The notes beneath the pieces are model-generated. The model made no database searches and was not told the DNA's origin. It saw only the letters and a list, made by a program, of their open reading frames with translations. 38,871 nt of DNA from an uncultured Chloroflexota bacterium (GTDB lineage Bacteria > Chloroflexota > Limnocylindria > Limnocylindrales > CSP1-4). Where the stretch lies: assembly GCA_903925955.1 (NCBI GenBank), contig CAIYHO010000170.1, positions 1 to 38,871 on the forward strand, written 5' to 3'. The position numbers and the translations under genes were made by a program. Shown here piece after piece: positions 1-7,705 of the stretch (the first letter of the stretch is position 1; each line of letters starts with the position of its first letter).

Positions 1-20
1 ACCAACTGAGCTATCTCGGC
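1..20 (-). tRNA. tRNA gene, 5' part only (cut by window edge)
   Basis: Read on the minus strand, this is the 5' end of a tRNA: a 7-nt acceptor strand GCCGAGA, then T8-A9, the D-stem GCTC and AGTTGGT of the D-loop. The anticodon lies outside the window, so the amino acid cannot be assigned. It lies downstream of htpX on the same strand. Confidence 0.75.
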
Positions 21-100
21 CCGGACTCGGGTTCCCGCAGGAGCCCGTCGGCGGCGCAGAATACCACGGGCCTCACGACCCCGGCAACCGCCCCGCTCCC

Positions 101-1156
101 CTACCCCCGCGGGCCAAACCCCGGATACCCCGGAGGCGGCGGTGGCTGCGGGACAGGGCCCAAGGCTCCGCCGGGCGCCCGCACGTTCAGCACCTGGGTT
201 GCGTCCCCCACCGGCGCCTGCCCTGTGAGCTCGCGCAGCCGGTTGATACGGTCCAGAACCGGCGGATGCGTAGCAAACCAGCCCGACGACCCGCCGACGG
301 CCTTCTTGACCGGATTCTCGAAGTACAGGTGCTGGGTGGCTCGGTTGGCCACCTCCAGCGGCTCCGTATCCATGGCGATCTTCGCGAGCGCCCGCTCAAG
401 CCCAAACGGGTTGCGTGTGAGCTCCACGCCCGACGCATCGGCGAGGTACTCGCGCTGGCGGCTCACCGCAAGCTGGACCAGGCGCGCCGCGATGGGTGCA
501 AGGATCGCCAAGACCAGCGCAAGGACCATCATCACGGCCTGCAGCCCGCCGCTGCCTTCGTTGTTTGAGTTGCGGCTGGAACGCCGGCCACCCAGCCCGC
601 CCCAGAACGTAAACCGCAGGAAGACGTCCGCAAGGAGCGCGATGGACCCCACCATCACGCCCACCATGAGCGAGAAGCGGATGTCGAGATTGCGCACATG
701 CGAGAGCTCGTGGGCTATGACGCCCTGGAGCTCCTCGCGGTCCAGCTTGGTGAGGAGGCCCGTGGTGATGGCCACTGACGCGTGGCTGGGATCCCGCCCC
801 GTGGCAAAGGCGTTGGGCGCGGTGTCGTCAATGATGTAGATCCGCGGCATCGGCACGTTGGCGGCAATCGCCATCTCCTGCACCACGTTGATCAGCTGGG
901 GCGCATCGGCCGCGGTCACCTCGCGCGCGCCTGACGACGCCAGCACCAGCGCATCGCCGGCGTAGTACGAAACAAGCGCCGCAATGAAGCCCACGCCAAC
1001 GGCAAGGGCGATGCCGAGGGCACCGCCAACCGCGGATCCGCTTCCGCCATAGCCAATCGCCCCGCCGAGCGCGCCCAACAGGGCAACGACGACGAAGGCG
1101 AGCAGGAAGGAATTGCGGCGGTTTGCCGCAATCTGGCTATAGAAGGTAGTTGCCAT
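101..1156 (-). CDS. htpX: HtpX-like M48 zinc metalloprotease
   Basis: This is a membrane-bound M48 metalloprotease of the HtpX family, which takes part in quality control of membrane proteins. Two N-terminal membrane segments (about residues 17-38 and 44-66) precede the catalytic part. The zinc site is HELSH at residues 149-153, with the third ligand probably the Glu of REYLADA near residue 236. A further hydrophobic pair lies near residues 163-181 and 205-232. At 351 aa it is longer than usual (about 290 aa) because of a Gly/Ser/Asn-rich loop near 185-205 and a Pro/Gly-rich C-terminal tail. It starts at ATG 1156, 61 bp after lemA; lemA-htpX is a recurrent bacterial pair. No clear Shine-Dalgarno (SD) sequence is visible, so it is probably translated from the lemA message. 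Confidence 0.95.
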   Translation of the reverse strand: MATTFYSQIAANRRNSFLLAFVVVALLGALGGAIGYGGSGSAVGGALGIALAVGVGFIAALVSYYAGDALVLASSGAREVTAADAPQLINVVQEMAIAANVPMPRIYIIDDTAPNAFATGRDPSHASVAITTGLLTKLDREELQGVIAHELSHVRNLDIRFSLMVGVMVGSIALLADVFLRFTFWGGLGGRRSSRNSNNEGSGGLQAVMMVLALVLAILAPIAARLVQLAVSRQREYLADASGVELTRNPFGLERALAKIAMDTEPLEVANRATQHLYFENPVKKAVGGSSGWFATHPPVLDRINRLRELTGQAPVGDATQVLNVRAPGGALGPVPQPPPPPGYPGFGPRG

Positions 1157-1217
1157 GGAGAACTGCCCCGTCAGCTGCGGGGCGCCGACCGCAACGGCAC
1201 GGCGCCCGCGCGTCCGA

Positions 1218-1781
1218 CTAGGAGAGGTTCAGGTCCACCGTGGGAACGTTCTGTGCCTCGGGCTCGGCCGCGAAGAACTCACGCTTGGTGAAGCCCAGGG
1301 CGCCCGCGAACAGGACGGCGGGAACCACCTGAATGGAGTTGTTGTAGTCCAGCACGGTGGCGTTGTAGTGCTGGCGGGAGAAGCTGATCTGGTTCTCGGT
1401 GGTGCTCAGCTCCTCCTGGAGCTGCATAACGTTCTGGTTGGCCTTGAGCTCCGGGTAGTTCTCAACAACCGCAAACAGCGAGCGCAGGGCGCCACTGAGC
1501 TGGTTCTCTGCTGCAGACTGGGCGGCGGGGCCCTGGGCGCCGGCGGAGATGGCGCCAGCGCGGGCCTCGGTGACCTTCGTCAGCACGGACTGCTCGAAGT
1601 TCATGTAGCCCTTGACCGCGTTCACAAGGTTCGGGATCAGGTCGTGCCGGCGCTTGAGCTGGACGTCGATCTGGGCGAACGCCTCGTCGATCCGGTTGCG
1701 TCGGGTGACCAGGCCGTTGTACATGCCAACGACAAACAGGACGACGACGACAACGACGACAAGCAGGATGATCAGCGGCAT
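1218..1781 (-). CDS. lemA: LemA family membrane protein
   Basis: This 187-aa protein has one N-terminal membrane helix (about residues 3-20), followed by the LemA signature region: RRNRIDEAFAQIDVQLKRR and then DLIPNLVNAVKGY. The rest is a helical bundle with the NQLSGALRSLFAVVENYPELKAN segment typical of the family (given in parts: NQLSGALRSL, FAVVENYPEL). Its biochemical role is not settled; it often accompanies HtpX or TPM-domain proteins, which fits a role in envelope maintenance. A good SD, GGGGAGG (complement of 1788-1794), lies 6 nt before the ATG. It is the first gene of the lemA-htpX unit and lies directly after a tRNA-Val gene. Confidence 0.95.
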   Translation of the reverse strand: MPLIILLVVVVVVVLFVVGMYNGLVTRRNRIDEAFAQIDVQLKRRHDLIPNLVNAVKGYMNFEQSVLTKVTEARAGAISAGAQGPAAQSAAENQLSGALRSLFAVVENYPELKANQNVMQLQEELSTTENQISFSRQHYNATVLDYNNSIQVVPAVLFAGALGFTKREFFAAEPEAQNVPTVDLNLS

Positions 1782-1848
1782 TCGATGCCTCCCCGGGCGG
1801 GGCGCCTATCGGCCCCTCGTTGCTCGAGGATACAGCGAGCGAGAAAAC

Positions 1849-1925
1849 TGGTGGGCGGTGAGGGATTCGAACCCCCGACATCCTCGGTGTAAACGAGGCG
1901 CTCTAACCAGCTGAGCTAACCGCCC
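1849..1925 (-). tRNA. tRNA-Val (TAC)
   Basis: The minus strand folds into a cloverleaf. The acceptor GGGCGGT pairs with ACCGCCC, the discriminator is A and CCA is encoded. The anticodon stem CCTCG/CGAGG encloses the loop TTTACAC, which gives anticodon TAC. The T-arm contains GGTTCGAATCC. The transcript runs into TTTTCTC after the CCA. Confidence 0.93.
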
Positions 1926-1926
1926 C

Positions 1927-1959
1927 AGAAAGCGCAACGGGCGGCCTGTCGGCCGCCCG
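1927..1959 (-). terminator. Hairpin between tRNA-Leu and tRNA-Val, probable terminator
   Basis: A perfect 9-bp stem (CGGGCGGCC at 1938-1946, GGCCGCCCG at 1951-1959) with a 4-nt loop follows tRNA-Leu(GAG). In the minus-strand transcript it is followed by the moderately T-rich TTGCGCTTTCT. It could terminate the Leu tRNA transcript or act as a processing signal between tRNAs. Confidence 0.6.
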
Positions 1960-1976
1960 CGAGAGATCTACGAGAG

Positions 1977-2061
1977 TGGTGCCCAGGCCGGGACTTGAAC
2001 CCGGATGAGTTGCCTCATACGCCCCTCAAACGTACGCGTATACCAATTCCGCCACCTGGGC
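1977..2061 (-). tRNA. tRNA-Leu (GAG)
   Basis: An 85-nt class II tRNA on the minus strand. The acceptor GCCCAGG pairs with CCTGGGC, discriminator A, encoded CCA. The anticodon stem TACGT/GCGTA encloses TTGAGGG, which gives GAG. A long variable arm and the T-loop GGTTCAAGTCC are present. Confidence 0.93.
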
Positions 2062-2100
2062 AGGTGGTCTCACCGATGTCGATCACCCCTGCGGAAGGGG

Positions 2101-2186
2101 TGGTACCGAGGGAGGGAGTCGAACCCACACGACCTTGCGATCACTGGTACCTGAAACCAGCGCGTCTACCATTCCGCCACCTCGGC
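2101..2186 (-). tRNA. tRNA-Leu (CAG)
   Basis: An 86-nt class II tRNA on the minus strand. The acceptor GCCGAGG pairs with CCTCGGT (one G-T at the end), discriminator A, encoded CCA. The anticodon stem CTGGT/ACCAG encloses TTCAGGT, which gives CAG. It has a long variable arm. A small GC hairpin (2084-2102) overlaps its 3' end in the 39-bp gap to tRNA-Leu(GAG). Confidence 0.93.
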
Positions 2187-2214
2187 CCGACCTCGAACCG
2201 GGCGGCCCGAAGGC

Positions 2215-4050
2215 TCACCGGTCCGCGGCGAGCCGCCACGATAGCACATCCCAATACCGGTCGCCGGACCTCGTGATGAGCCGTGGAGTCATGCCTGACA
2301 CGCTGCGGGTGACCACAACGTCCTGCGCCCAGGCGATGGGCAGGAGGGGCATACGGGCGGCCAAACCCTTGAGCAGGGCAGTCCAGGCGCTCGTCCGCGC
2401 CGCATCCGCCCCGGGTGCACGGGCAGCCTCCAGCAGCGTGTCCAAGGCAGGATCCTGATACCCGGCGACGTTGGATCCAGTGGTCCTCACCTGGGTTGAG
2501 GCGAGGAGCGGGTAGAGGTCAGGCTCCAAGCCAAGCGACACATCCAGCACGGCAGCCGTGAAGTCGCCGGCCCGCAGGCGAGCAGTCAGGTCTGGCGCTG
2601 CCAGCCGCGTCACCACCACGTCAAAGCCCAGTTTGCGCCACGCGTCCCCCACGGCTGTGCCAATGAGCGCGACACGCCGGTTGGCCTCGGCCGGAACGGT
2701 GAGGATCTCTACGGCATACGCCTTCTTCGCCTTGGGCGCCGCCCAGAAGCCGCCAATCTTGGTCCAGCCAAGCTTGGCAAGCGCCTTCGCGGCGGCACCT
2801 GGGTCATACGGGGTGGAGCCCGCCGCCCGGGCGTCATAGGCCCACGACCCGGGTGGGATCAGCGTGTCCGCCACAACACCGCCGCCGTCCAGCACGCCGC
2901 TCACAATGGCGGAGCGGTCGATGGCGCCCAGAAGCGCCTTGCGCAGATCTGCGTTGCGCAGCTCGGGATGCGTGGCGCGCAGGTTGAGCACCACGGTGGA
3001 GAGCATCGTCGTGGGATAGCGCACGGAGTTGGCGCCCGGGAGCGTCTGCAGATCCTTGGCGACGGCGCCCGACAGCCCGTCCGCCGCGTCAAGCTCCCCC
3101 GCCCGGAAGGCCGCGGCAAGCTGGGCCTCGGAGTTGTAGAAGTAGATGGTGATCGCGTCAATCGGCCCTGCCCCGGGCGCAGGTGTGACAAGCGGCACGG
3201 GCGTCGGCGACGGCGTGGGGCTCGGTGCCGGCGCACTCGCCGACGGATCGGCGGAACGGCCAGCCGATGGCGCCGCGGCGGCGCTGGCGGTCGCTGCTGC
3301 TGTGGGTGCCACGGTTGGAGCGGCTGTGGGCGCGGATGGCGACGGGGTTGCGCCGGGCCCGCGGGTGGCGCTCACCGGCTGCAGGGCCGCGTGGGTGCTG
3401 TCGATGAGCACAAGCGAGTACGGGCCGGTGCCAACCGGGTTCAGCGCGAAGTCGCTTGTTGCGAGATCCGCCATGGGGACGTCGCTCAGCAGGTGTGCTG
3501 GAAGCAGGGGCTGCGTCAGCGCCGCAAGAAACCCTGTGATGGGCGTGGCAAGCGTGAAGCGGACGGTCTTGGCATCGATGGATGCCGCCGTGACCTCGGC
3601 CCACGAGGCCGCAAGGGCGCCAGATGCCGCCGGATCCTTGAGCGCCTCAATGGTGTAGACGACATCGTCTGACGTGACCGGCTCACCGTCCTGCCAGGCG
3701 GCGTCCGCGCGGATCTTGAAGGTCCAGACCGTGCCGGTCTCGTCCTGCGCCCAACTGGCGGCGAGATCAGGCAGCAGGTCGCTGCCAGGCCCAAGCTTCA
3801 CAAGACCACTGAAGATCAGCCCAACCAGGGTCCGCTCCACGCGGCTATGCGCGGTGACAGGCGTAATGGACTGCGGAACGCCAACAACGCCCTCACGGTA
3901 GGTGCGCGGCGGCGCTGCACTTGCGCTTGGCTCGGGCGTGGGGCCGCCAATGACCGGCAGGTTGCCGGCGGGCTGCGCGAGAAGACCAATCGACAACGCC
4001 ATCACCGCCACGAGAGCGGCTGTGACCGCGCGATCGCGAATGGTCGTCAT
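2215..4050 (-). CDS. Orphan ABC-type solute-binding protein, family 5 (peptide/oligopeptide type)
   Basis: This is an extracytoplasmic solute-binding protein of the DppA/OppA type (SBP_bac_5). The evidence is LVGLIFSGLVKLGPG, the DLAASWAQDETGTVWTF segment, DGEPVTSDDVVYTIEAL, NPVGTGPYSL, and the C-terminal lobe with LRKALLGAIDRSAIV. The N-terminus (residues 10-27) is one hydrophobic signal or anchor helix with no lipobox Cys. The start is ATG 4050, preceded by a weak GAGGATC; an upstream in-frame extension to 4134 is poor in character. About 68 residues of almost pure Pro/Ala/Ser/Thr (229-296) interrupt the first lobe. No permease or ATPase gene is nearby, so the transport partner and substrate are unknown. 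It follows secG by 43 bp. Confidence 0.88.
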   Translation of the reverse strand: MTTIRDRAVTAALVAVMALSIGLLAQPAGNLPVIGGPTPEPSASAAPPRTYREGVVGVPQSITPVTAHSRVERTLVGLIFSGLVKLGPGSDLLPDLAASWAQDETGTVWTFKIRADAAWQDGEPVTSDDVVYTIEALKDPAASGALAASWAEVTAASIDAKTVRFTLATPITGFLAALTQPLLPAHLLSDVPMADLATSDFALNPVGTGPYSLVLIDSTHAALQPVSATRGPGATPSPSAPTAAPTVAPTAAATASAAAAPSAGRSADPSASAPAPSPTPSPTPVPLVTPAPGAGPIDAITIYFYNSEAQLAAAFRAGELDAADGLSGAVAKDLQTLPGANSVRYPTTMLSTVVLNLRATHPELRNADLRKALLGAIDRSAIVSGVLDGGGVVADTLIPPGSWAYDARAAGSTPYDPGAAAKALAKLGWTKIGGFWAAPKAKKAYAVEILTVPAEANRRVALIGTAVGDAWRKLGFDVVVTRLAAPDLTARLRAGDFTAAVLDVSLGLEPDLYPLLASTQVRTTGSNVAGYQDPALDTLLEAARAPGADAARTSAWTALLKGLAARMPLLPIAWAQDVVVTRSVSGMTPRLITRSGDRYWDVLSWRLAADR

Positions 4051-4093
4051 GCGGGATCCTCGAACCAGAACGTCCGCCGTGTGGCGGCCGACG

Positions 4094-4315
4094 TCAAGCC
4101 TGGGAGGAGAACGACACCAGTGCGAAGACCACAAACAGCACCATCAGCACGACGGTGAACTGCCAGAGGCGACGCTCGATACCACGACGGCTGCGATAGA
4201 CGGCCGAATCGCCGCCAAACGTGCCAGACAGACCGGTACCGCGCGCCTGCAGCAGGATGGCTGCGACAAGCGCGATGCTCAGCAGGATCTGGCCGATCGC
4301 CAGGATCGCATTCAC
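4094..4315 (-). CDS. secG: SecG, preprotein translocase subunit
   Basis: This 73-aa protein has two membrane helices (about residues 3-22 and 51-68) with the SecG loop between them (LLQARGTGLSGTFGG, then SAVYRSRRGIERRLWQ). It is an accessory subunit of the SecYEG channel. The start is GTG 4315, with GGAGG (complement of 4326-4330) 10 nt upstream. It lies 86 bp after gpmI; tpiA-gpmI-secG is a common Gram-positive-type order. The SD lies in one arm of a potential hairpin (see findings). Confidence 0.95.
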   Translation of the reverse strand: MNAILAIGQILLSIALVAAILLQARGTGLSGTFGGDSAVYRSRRGIERRLWQFTVVLMVLFVVFALVSFSSQA

Positions 4316-4401
4316 GGGTGGAAAACCTCCGAGGTGTAACGGAGGCGGATGGTAGCAGACGCGGGCACTCGGCCCGGACCCTCCGCCGCTCAGCCGCTGT
4401 T

Positions 4402-5979
4402 TCAGGCCGGGTTGAGGCGCGATGTACCGGTCATCCCCTGCCAGCGGGGCAGCCCCGCCAGGTCAAGGATGGTTGGCGCAACATCGGCCAGGATGCCGTC
4501 ACGCAGTGTCCGGCCATCAAGGGCCCGACCCAGCGCGAGCAGCGGCACCGGGTTGAGCGAATGGGCGGTCACAGGCTTGCCGGCGGCATCGCGGAGCTCG
4601 TCCGCGTTGCCGTGGTCCGCGGTGATCAGCAGCGCGGCACCCGGACCCTCGGGGTCGGCGGCCTCAACGGCGGCGATCGCATCCGCCACGCGGCCCAGAC
4701 AGGTGTCAATGGTTGCCAGCGCCCGCAGCGTGGCATCCCAGACGCCAGTGTGGCCCACCATGTCGGGGTTGGCAAAGTTGGCCACGATGAAGTCGTACGC
4801 GCCGGACCCGATGGCTGCAACCAGCTCGTCGGTCACCCCGACAGCGCTCATCTCCGGCGCCAGGTCGTAGGTAGCCACCTTGGGCGACTGCACAAGGCGA
4901 CGCTCCTCGCCGGGCCAGGGTGCCTCGCGCCCGCCGTTGAAGAAGTAGGTCACGTGGGCGTACTTCTCGGTCTCGGCCACGTGGAACTGCGTCCAGCCGG
5001 CCTCCGAGAACGCCCCGGCAAGCGATCGCGCCTCCTCAGGGCCAAAGGCCACCTCCACGGGCAGCCCAGACTCGTACTCGCTCATCGTCACAACGTGGAG
5101 CGGGTGCGGCGCAAGCCTGCCGGAGGGCGATGTGCGGTCAAAGCCGTCAAACGCGGTGTCGGTGAGCGCGTGGACAAGCTGGCGGGCGCGGTCGGCCCGG
5201 AAGTTGACGTGGACGATGACGTCGTCTGCTGCAAGTTCGCCGCGTGCGCCGTCAATCACGGTTGGCAGGACAAACTCGTCGGTCTCGCCGCGGGCGTAGG
5301 CGTCCTCAACCGCAGCCGTCGCCGACGCGGCCCGGAGGCCCTCGCCGTGGACAATCGCGTCGTAGCCGCGCTCGATGCGCTCCCAGCGCTTGTCGCGGTC
5401 CATGGCGTAGTAGCGCCCGCCCACTGAGGCAACGCGCGCATCGGGGTGGGCAACGGCCAGGCGTGCCTCAAGGTCGCGCATGAACCCAAGCGCCGACGAT
5501 GGCGCGGTATCGCGCCCGTCCAGCAGCGCGTTGACCCGAACGTGCGGGACCCCCATGCGGGCGGCCAACTCCGCAAGCGCGACAAGGTGATGGTCGTGGG
5601 CGTGGACCCCACCTGGGCCGATCAGGCCAACCGTGTGGAGCGTGCCCGTGCGCAGGGCGCGATGACAGGCATCCACCAGCGCGGGCCGCGTGAAGAAGGA
5701 GCCATCCTCAATTGCTGCGTCAATGCGCGGCAGATCCTGCAGCACCGGACGGCCGGCGCCAAGGTTGAGATGGCCCACCTCGGAGTTGCCCATCTGGCCC
5801 ACCGGCAGCCCCACGGCGCCCTCGGACGCAGCGATCACCGAATGCGGCCACCGCGCAACAAGCTCCCGCCAGCGGGGCATCGGGGACGCGGCGATCGCGT
5901 CTGCATCAGCTGTGCGGCCGATGCCGAAGCCGTCCAGGACAACCAGGACGATGGGCCGCGGGCGAGCGGCCCCCGTCAC
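4402..5979 (-). CDS. gpmI: 2,3-bisphosphoglycerate-independent phosphoglycerate mutase
   Basis: This enzyme interconverts 3- and 2-phosphoglycerate, using a metal-dependent phosphoserine. It is a cytosolic alkaline-phosphatase-superfamily enzyme of 525 aa, the usual length. The metal-ligand Asp is in VVLDGFGIG (D16) and the catalytic Ser is in GQMGNSEVGHLNLGAGR (S66). The C-terminal metal site shows NFANPDMVGHTG and ITADHGNADEL. The start is GTG 5979, which overlaps the tpiA stop as GTGA, so the two are probably translationally coupled. Confidence 0.96.
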   Translation of the reverse strand: MTGAARPRPIVLVVLDGFGIGRTADADAIAASPMPRWRELVARWPHSVIAASEGAVGLPVGQMGNSEVGHLNLGAGRPVLQDLPRIDAAIEDGSFFTRPALVDACHRALRTGTLHTVGLIGPGGVHAHDHHLVALAELAARMGVPHVRVNALLDGRDTAPSSALGFMRDLEARLAVAHPDARVASVGGRYYAMDRDKRWERIERGYDAIVHGEGLRAASATAAVEDAYARGETDEFVLPTVIDGARGELAADDVIVHVNFRADRARQLVHALTDTAFDGFDRTSPSGRLAPHPLHVVTMSEYESGLPVEVAFGPEEARSLAGAFSEAGWTQFHVAETEKYAHVTYFFNGGREAPWPGEERRLVQSPKVATYDLAPEMSAVGVTDELVAAIGSGAYDFIVANFANPDMVGHTGVWDATLRALATIDTCLGRVADAIAAVEAADPEGPGAALLITADHGNADELRDAAGKPVTAHSLNPVPLLALGRALDGRTLRDGILADVAPTILDLAGLPRWQGMTGTSRLNPA

Positions 5980-6761
5980 GAGGCCAGGCCGCGCGCAGCG
6001 GCGGTGATGCCTGCACTGGCGACAATGGCGTCCATCTCGTCGGGCTTGAGCGAGGCGCCGCCGATCAGCGCACCGTCAACCGACGGCTTGCCCAGGATCT
6101 CGCCCACGTTGGCGGCCGTCACGCTGCCGCCGTAGAGCACGGGCGTGGCCTCTGCAACGCTCCCCCACCCAAGCGCCACGAGGCTGGCTCGGATGGCGTC
6201 TGCCATGGCGGCGGCATCGGCAGCGCTGGCCGTGCGCCCGGTGCCGATAGCCCAGACGGGCTCGTAGGCAATGACGAGGCCGGCGGCGGCAAGCACTGCG
6301 GCATCGCGCCCGTCAAGAGCGCCCCGAAGCTGGCCATCAACCACCTGGGTCTCGCGACCGGCTTCACGGTCAGCCAGAACCTCGCCAACGCACAGGATGG
6401 GTCTGAGGCCGGCGGCAACCACACGGTCCAGCTTCTTGCCCACGAGGGCGTCTGTCTCGCCAAAGTACGCGCGGCGCTCGGAGTGGCCCAGGATCACCCA
6501 CGTTGCGAGCCCTGCGAGCATCGCGGTGGAGACCTCGCCGGTGTAGGCACCACCAGCTTCGTGGTGGACGTTCTGGGCCCCCACGGCGACATCCTCGCCC
6601 ACGAGCGCGTCACGAACGGTCGCAAGGCTCACGTAGGGCGGACAGATCACGCGTGTGACACCCGCGACGCGGGTCCGGGACGCGATGGTCCGGGCCAGGT
6701 CGCCGGCATCGGCGGGGGTGGTGTTCATTTTCCAGTTGGCGGCAATCACAATCGGGCGCAT
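5976..6761 (-). CDS. tpiA: Triosephosphate isomerase
   Basis: This 261-aa TIM barrel interconverts dihydroxyacetone phosphate and glyceraldehyde 3-phosphate. The substrate Lys is in ANWKMN (K11), the catalytic His in ILGHSERR (H93), the catalytic Glu in AYEPVWAIGTG (E167), and the phosphate loop is YGGSV. The ATG at 6761 is chosen because MRPIVIAANWKMN is the canonical N-terminus; the frame is open upstream but codes no homologous sequence. It starts 7 nt after whiA. A hexamer CATGAT lies exactly 6 nt before the ATG, which could mark an extra promoter. Confidence 0.97.
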   Translation of the reverse strand: MRPIVIAANWKMNTTPADAGDLARTIASRTRVAGVTRVICPPYVSLATVRDALVGEDVAVGAQNVHHEAGGAYTGEVSTAMLAGLATWVILGHSERRAYFGETDALVGKKLDRVVAAGLRPILCVGEVLADREAGRETQVVDGQLRGALDGRDAAVLAAAGLVIAYEPVWAIGTGRTASAADAAAMADAIRASLVALGWGSVAEATPVLYGGSVTAANVGEILGKPSVDGALIGGASLKPDEMDAIVASAGITAAARGLAS

Positions 6762-6768
6762 GACCGGA

Positions 6769-7695
6769 TCATGCCAGACCTTGGCGCCCAGCCCCCCGGC
6801 CGGACGGCCCCCGGCCCCCGGCCTCGCGGACCTGCCGAAGCCCACCGGTGGCCTCAAACCGGGGGCCGTATGGACGGGACGGCGACCGCAGGCCAACGCC
6901 GTCGTCATCGTGGAGCGACAGCCGTTCAATCCGGTCAAGCGCTCGCTGGACCGCTGATCGGTGGAGCTCCAGACGCTCAGCGATCTCCCAGAGCGACGCC
7001 TCGGGCGTCTCCCGCCGGGCGGCGGCCACGGCCTTGACGGTGTACGGCTGCAGGTCGAGGCGCCCGTCGGCGTCAAGGATGTCGATCGCGGCCAGTTGGC
7101 GCCCGGCTGCGGCCACGGACCGCGCCAGATTGGCCGACTCCGCGTTGATCACGCGGTTGAGCTCGCCGCGCAGTGTCCGCGCGACGCTTCGCGCCTGGAG
7201 CTCCAACAGCGCCGCACTTGCGCCAATCCGCCCAAGGAACGAGGTGATGGTCTCGGCGCTCTTCCAGGTGACCACGCCAGTCCCGCGGCGCATGCGCCAC
7301 GACGCCGGCATGCCCAGCGCATCAAGGCGGGAGACAAGCTCCACCGCCTCTGCCTCCGGGAGTGTGAACTCCAGATGGGCCCGACCGGTAGAGAGGCTGA
7401 GCGATCCGTGAGCCAGAAACCGCCCGCGCAGCCAGGCCAGCTTGCAGTGGTCGGGCGAGGTTGCCCACTCAAATGCAGGCACCGGGAGCGTGAACCGATG
7501 GCGCACGCCCTGCGCCGGCGCCTCATCGGCATGGCCACCGAGGCGTACGGCAAGCCTTGCAACGGCGGCCTCACGCGTCACCAGCAGCGGTCCCAGGCCT
7601 GCGAGTTCCGCGCGCCGGTCACACACGCGCGCTGGATCCACCGCTGCCACCTCGGCGCGCAGCGCAGCAACGAGGTCGCGGTCCGAAGCCGTCAT
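6769..7695 (-). CDS. whiA: WhiA, sporulation/division regulator
   Basis: A DNA-binding protein with a degenerate LAGLIDADG homing-endonuclease fold and a C-terminal helix-turn-helix. The N-terminal domain shows CDRRAELAGLGPLL. The LAGLIDADG-like part includes CKLAWLRGRFLAHGSLS and AHLEF. The conserved INAESANLARSVAAAGRQ is followed by the HTH (LWEIAERLELHRSAVQRALD). Family members influence division or sporulation genes in Gram-positive bacteria. The start is ATG 7695, 10 nt after yvcK; upstream in-frame sequence does not look like WhiA. The protein carries about 45 extra C-terminal residues rich in Gly and Arg beyond the HTH. Confidence 0.93.
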   Translation of the reverse strand: MTASDRDLVAALRAEVAAVDPARVCDRRAELAGLGPLLVTREAAVARLAVRLGGHADEAPAQGVRHRFTLPVPAFEWATSPDHCKLAWLRGRFLAHGSLSLSTGRAHLEFTLPEAEAVELVSRLDALGMPASWRMRRGTGVVTWKSAETITSFLGRIGASAALLELQARSVARTLRGELNRVINAESANLARSVAAAGRQLAAIDILDADGRLDLQPYTVKAVAAARRETPEASLWEIAERLELHRSAVQRALDRIERLSLHDDDGVGLRSPSRPYGPRFEATGGLRQVREAGGRGPSGRGAGRQGLA

Positions 7696-7705
7696 CTGGG
7701 GGTGG

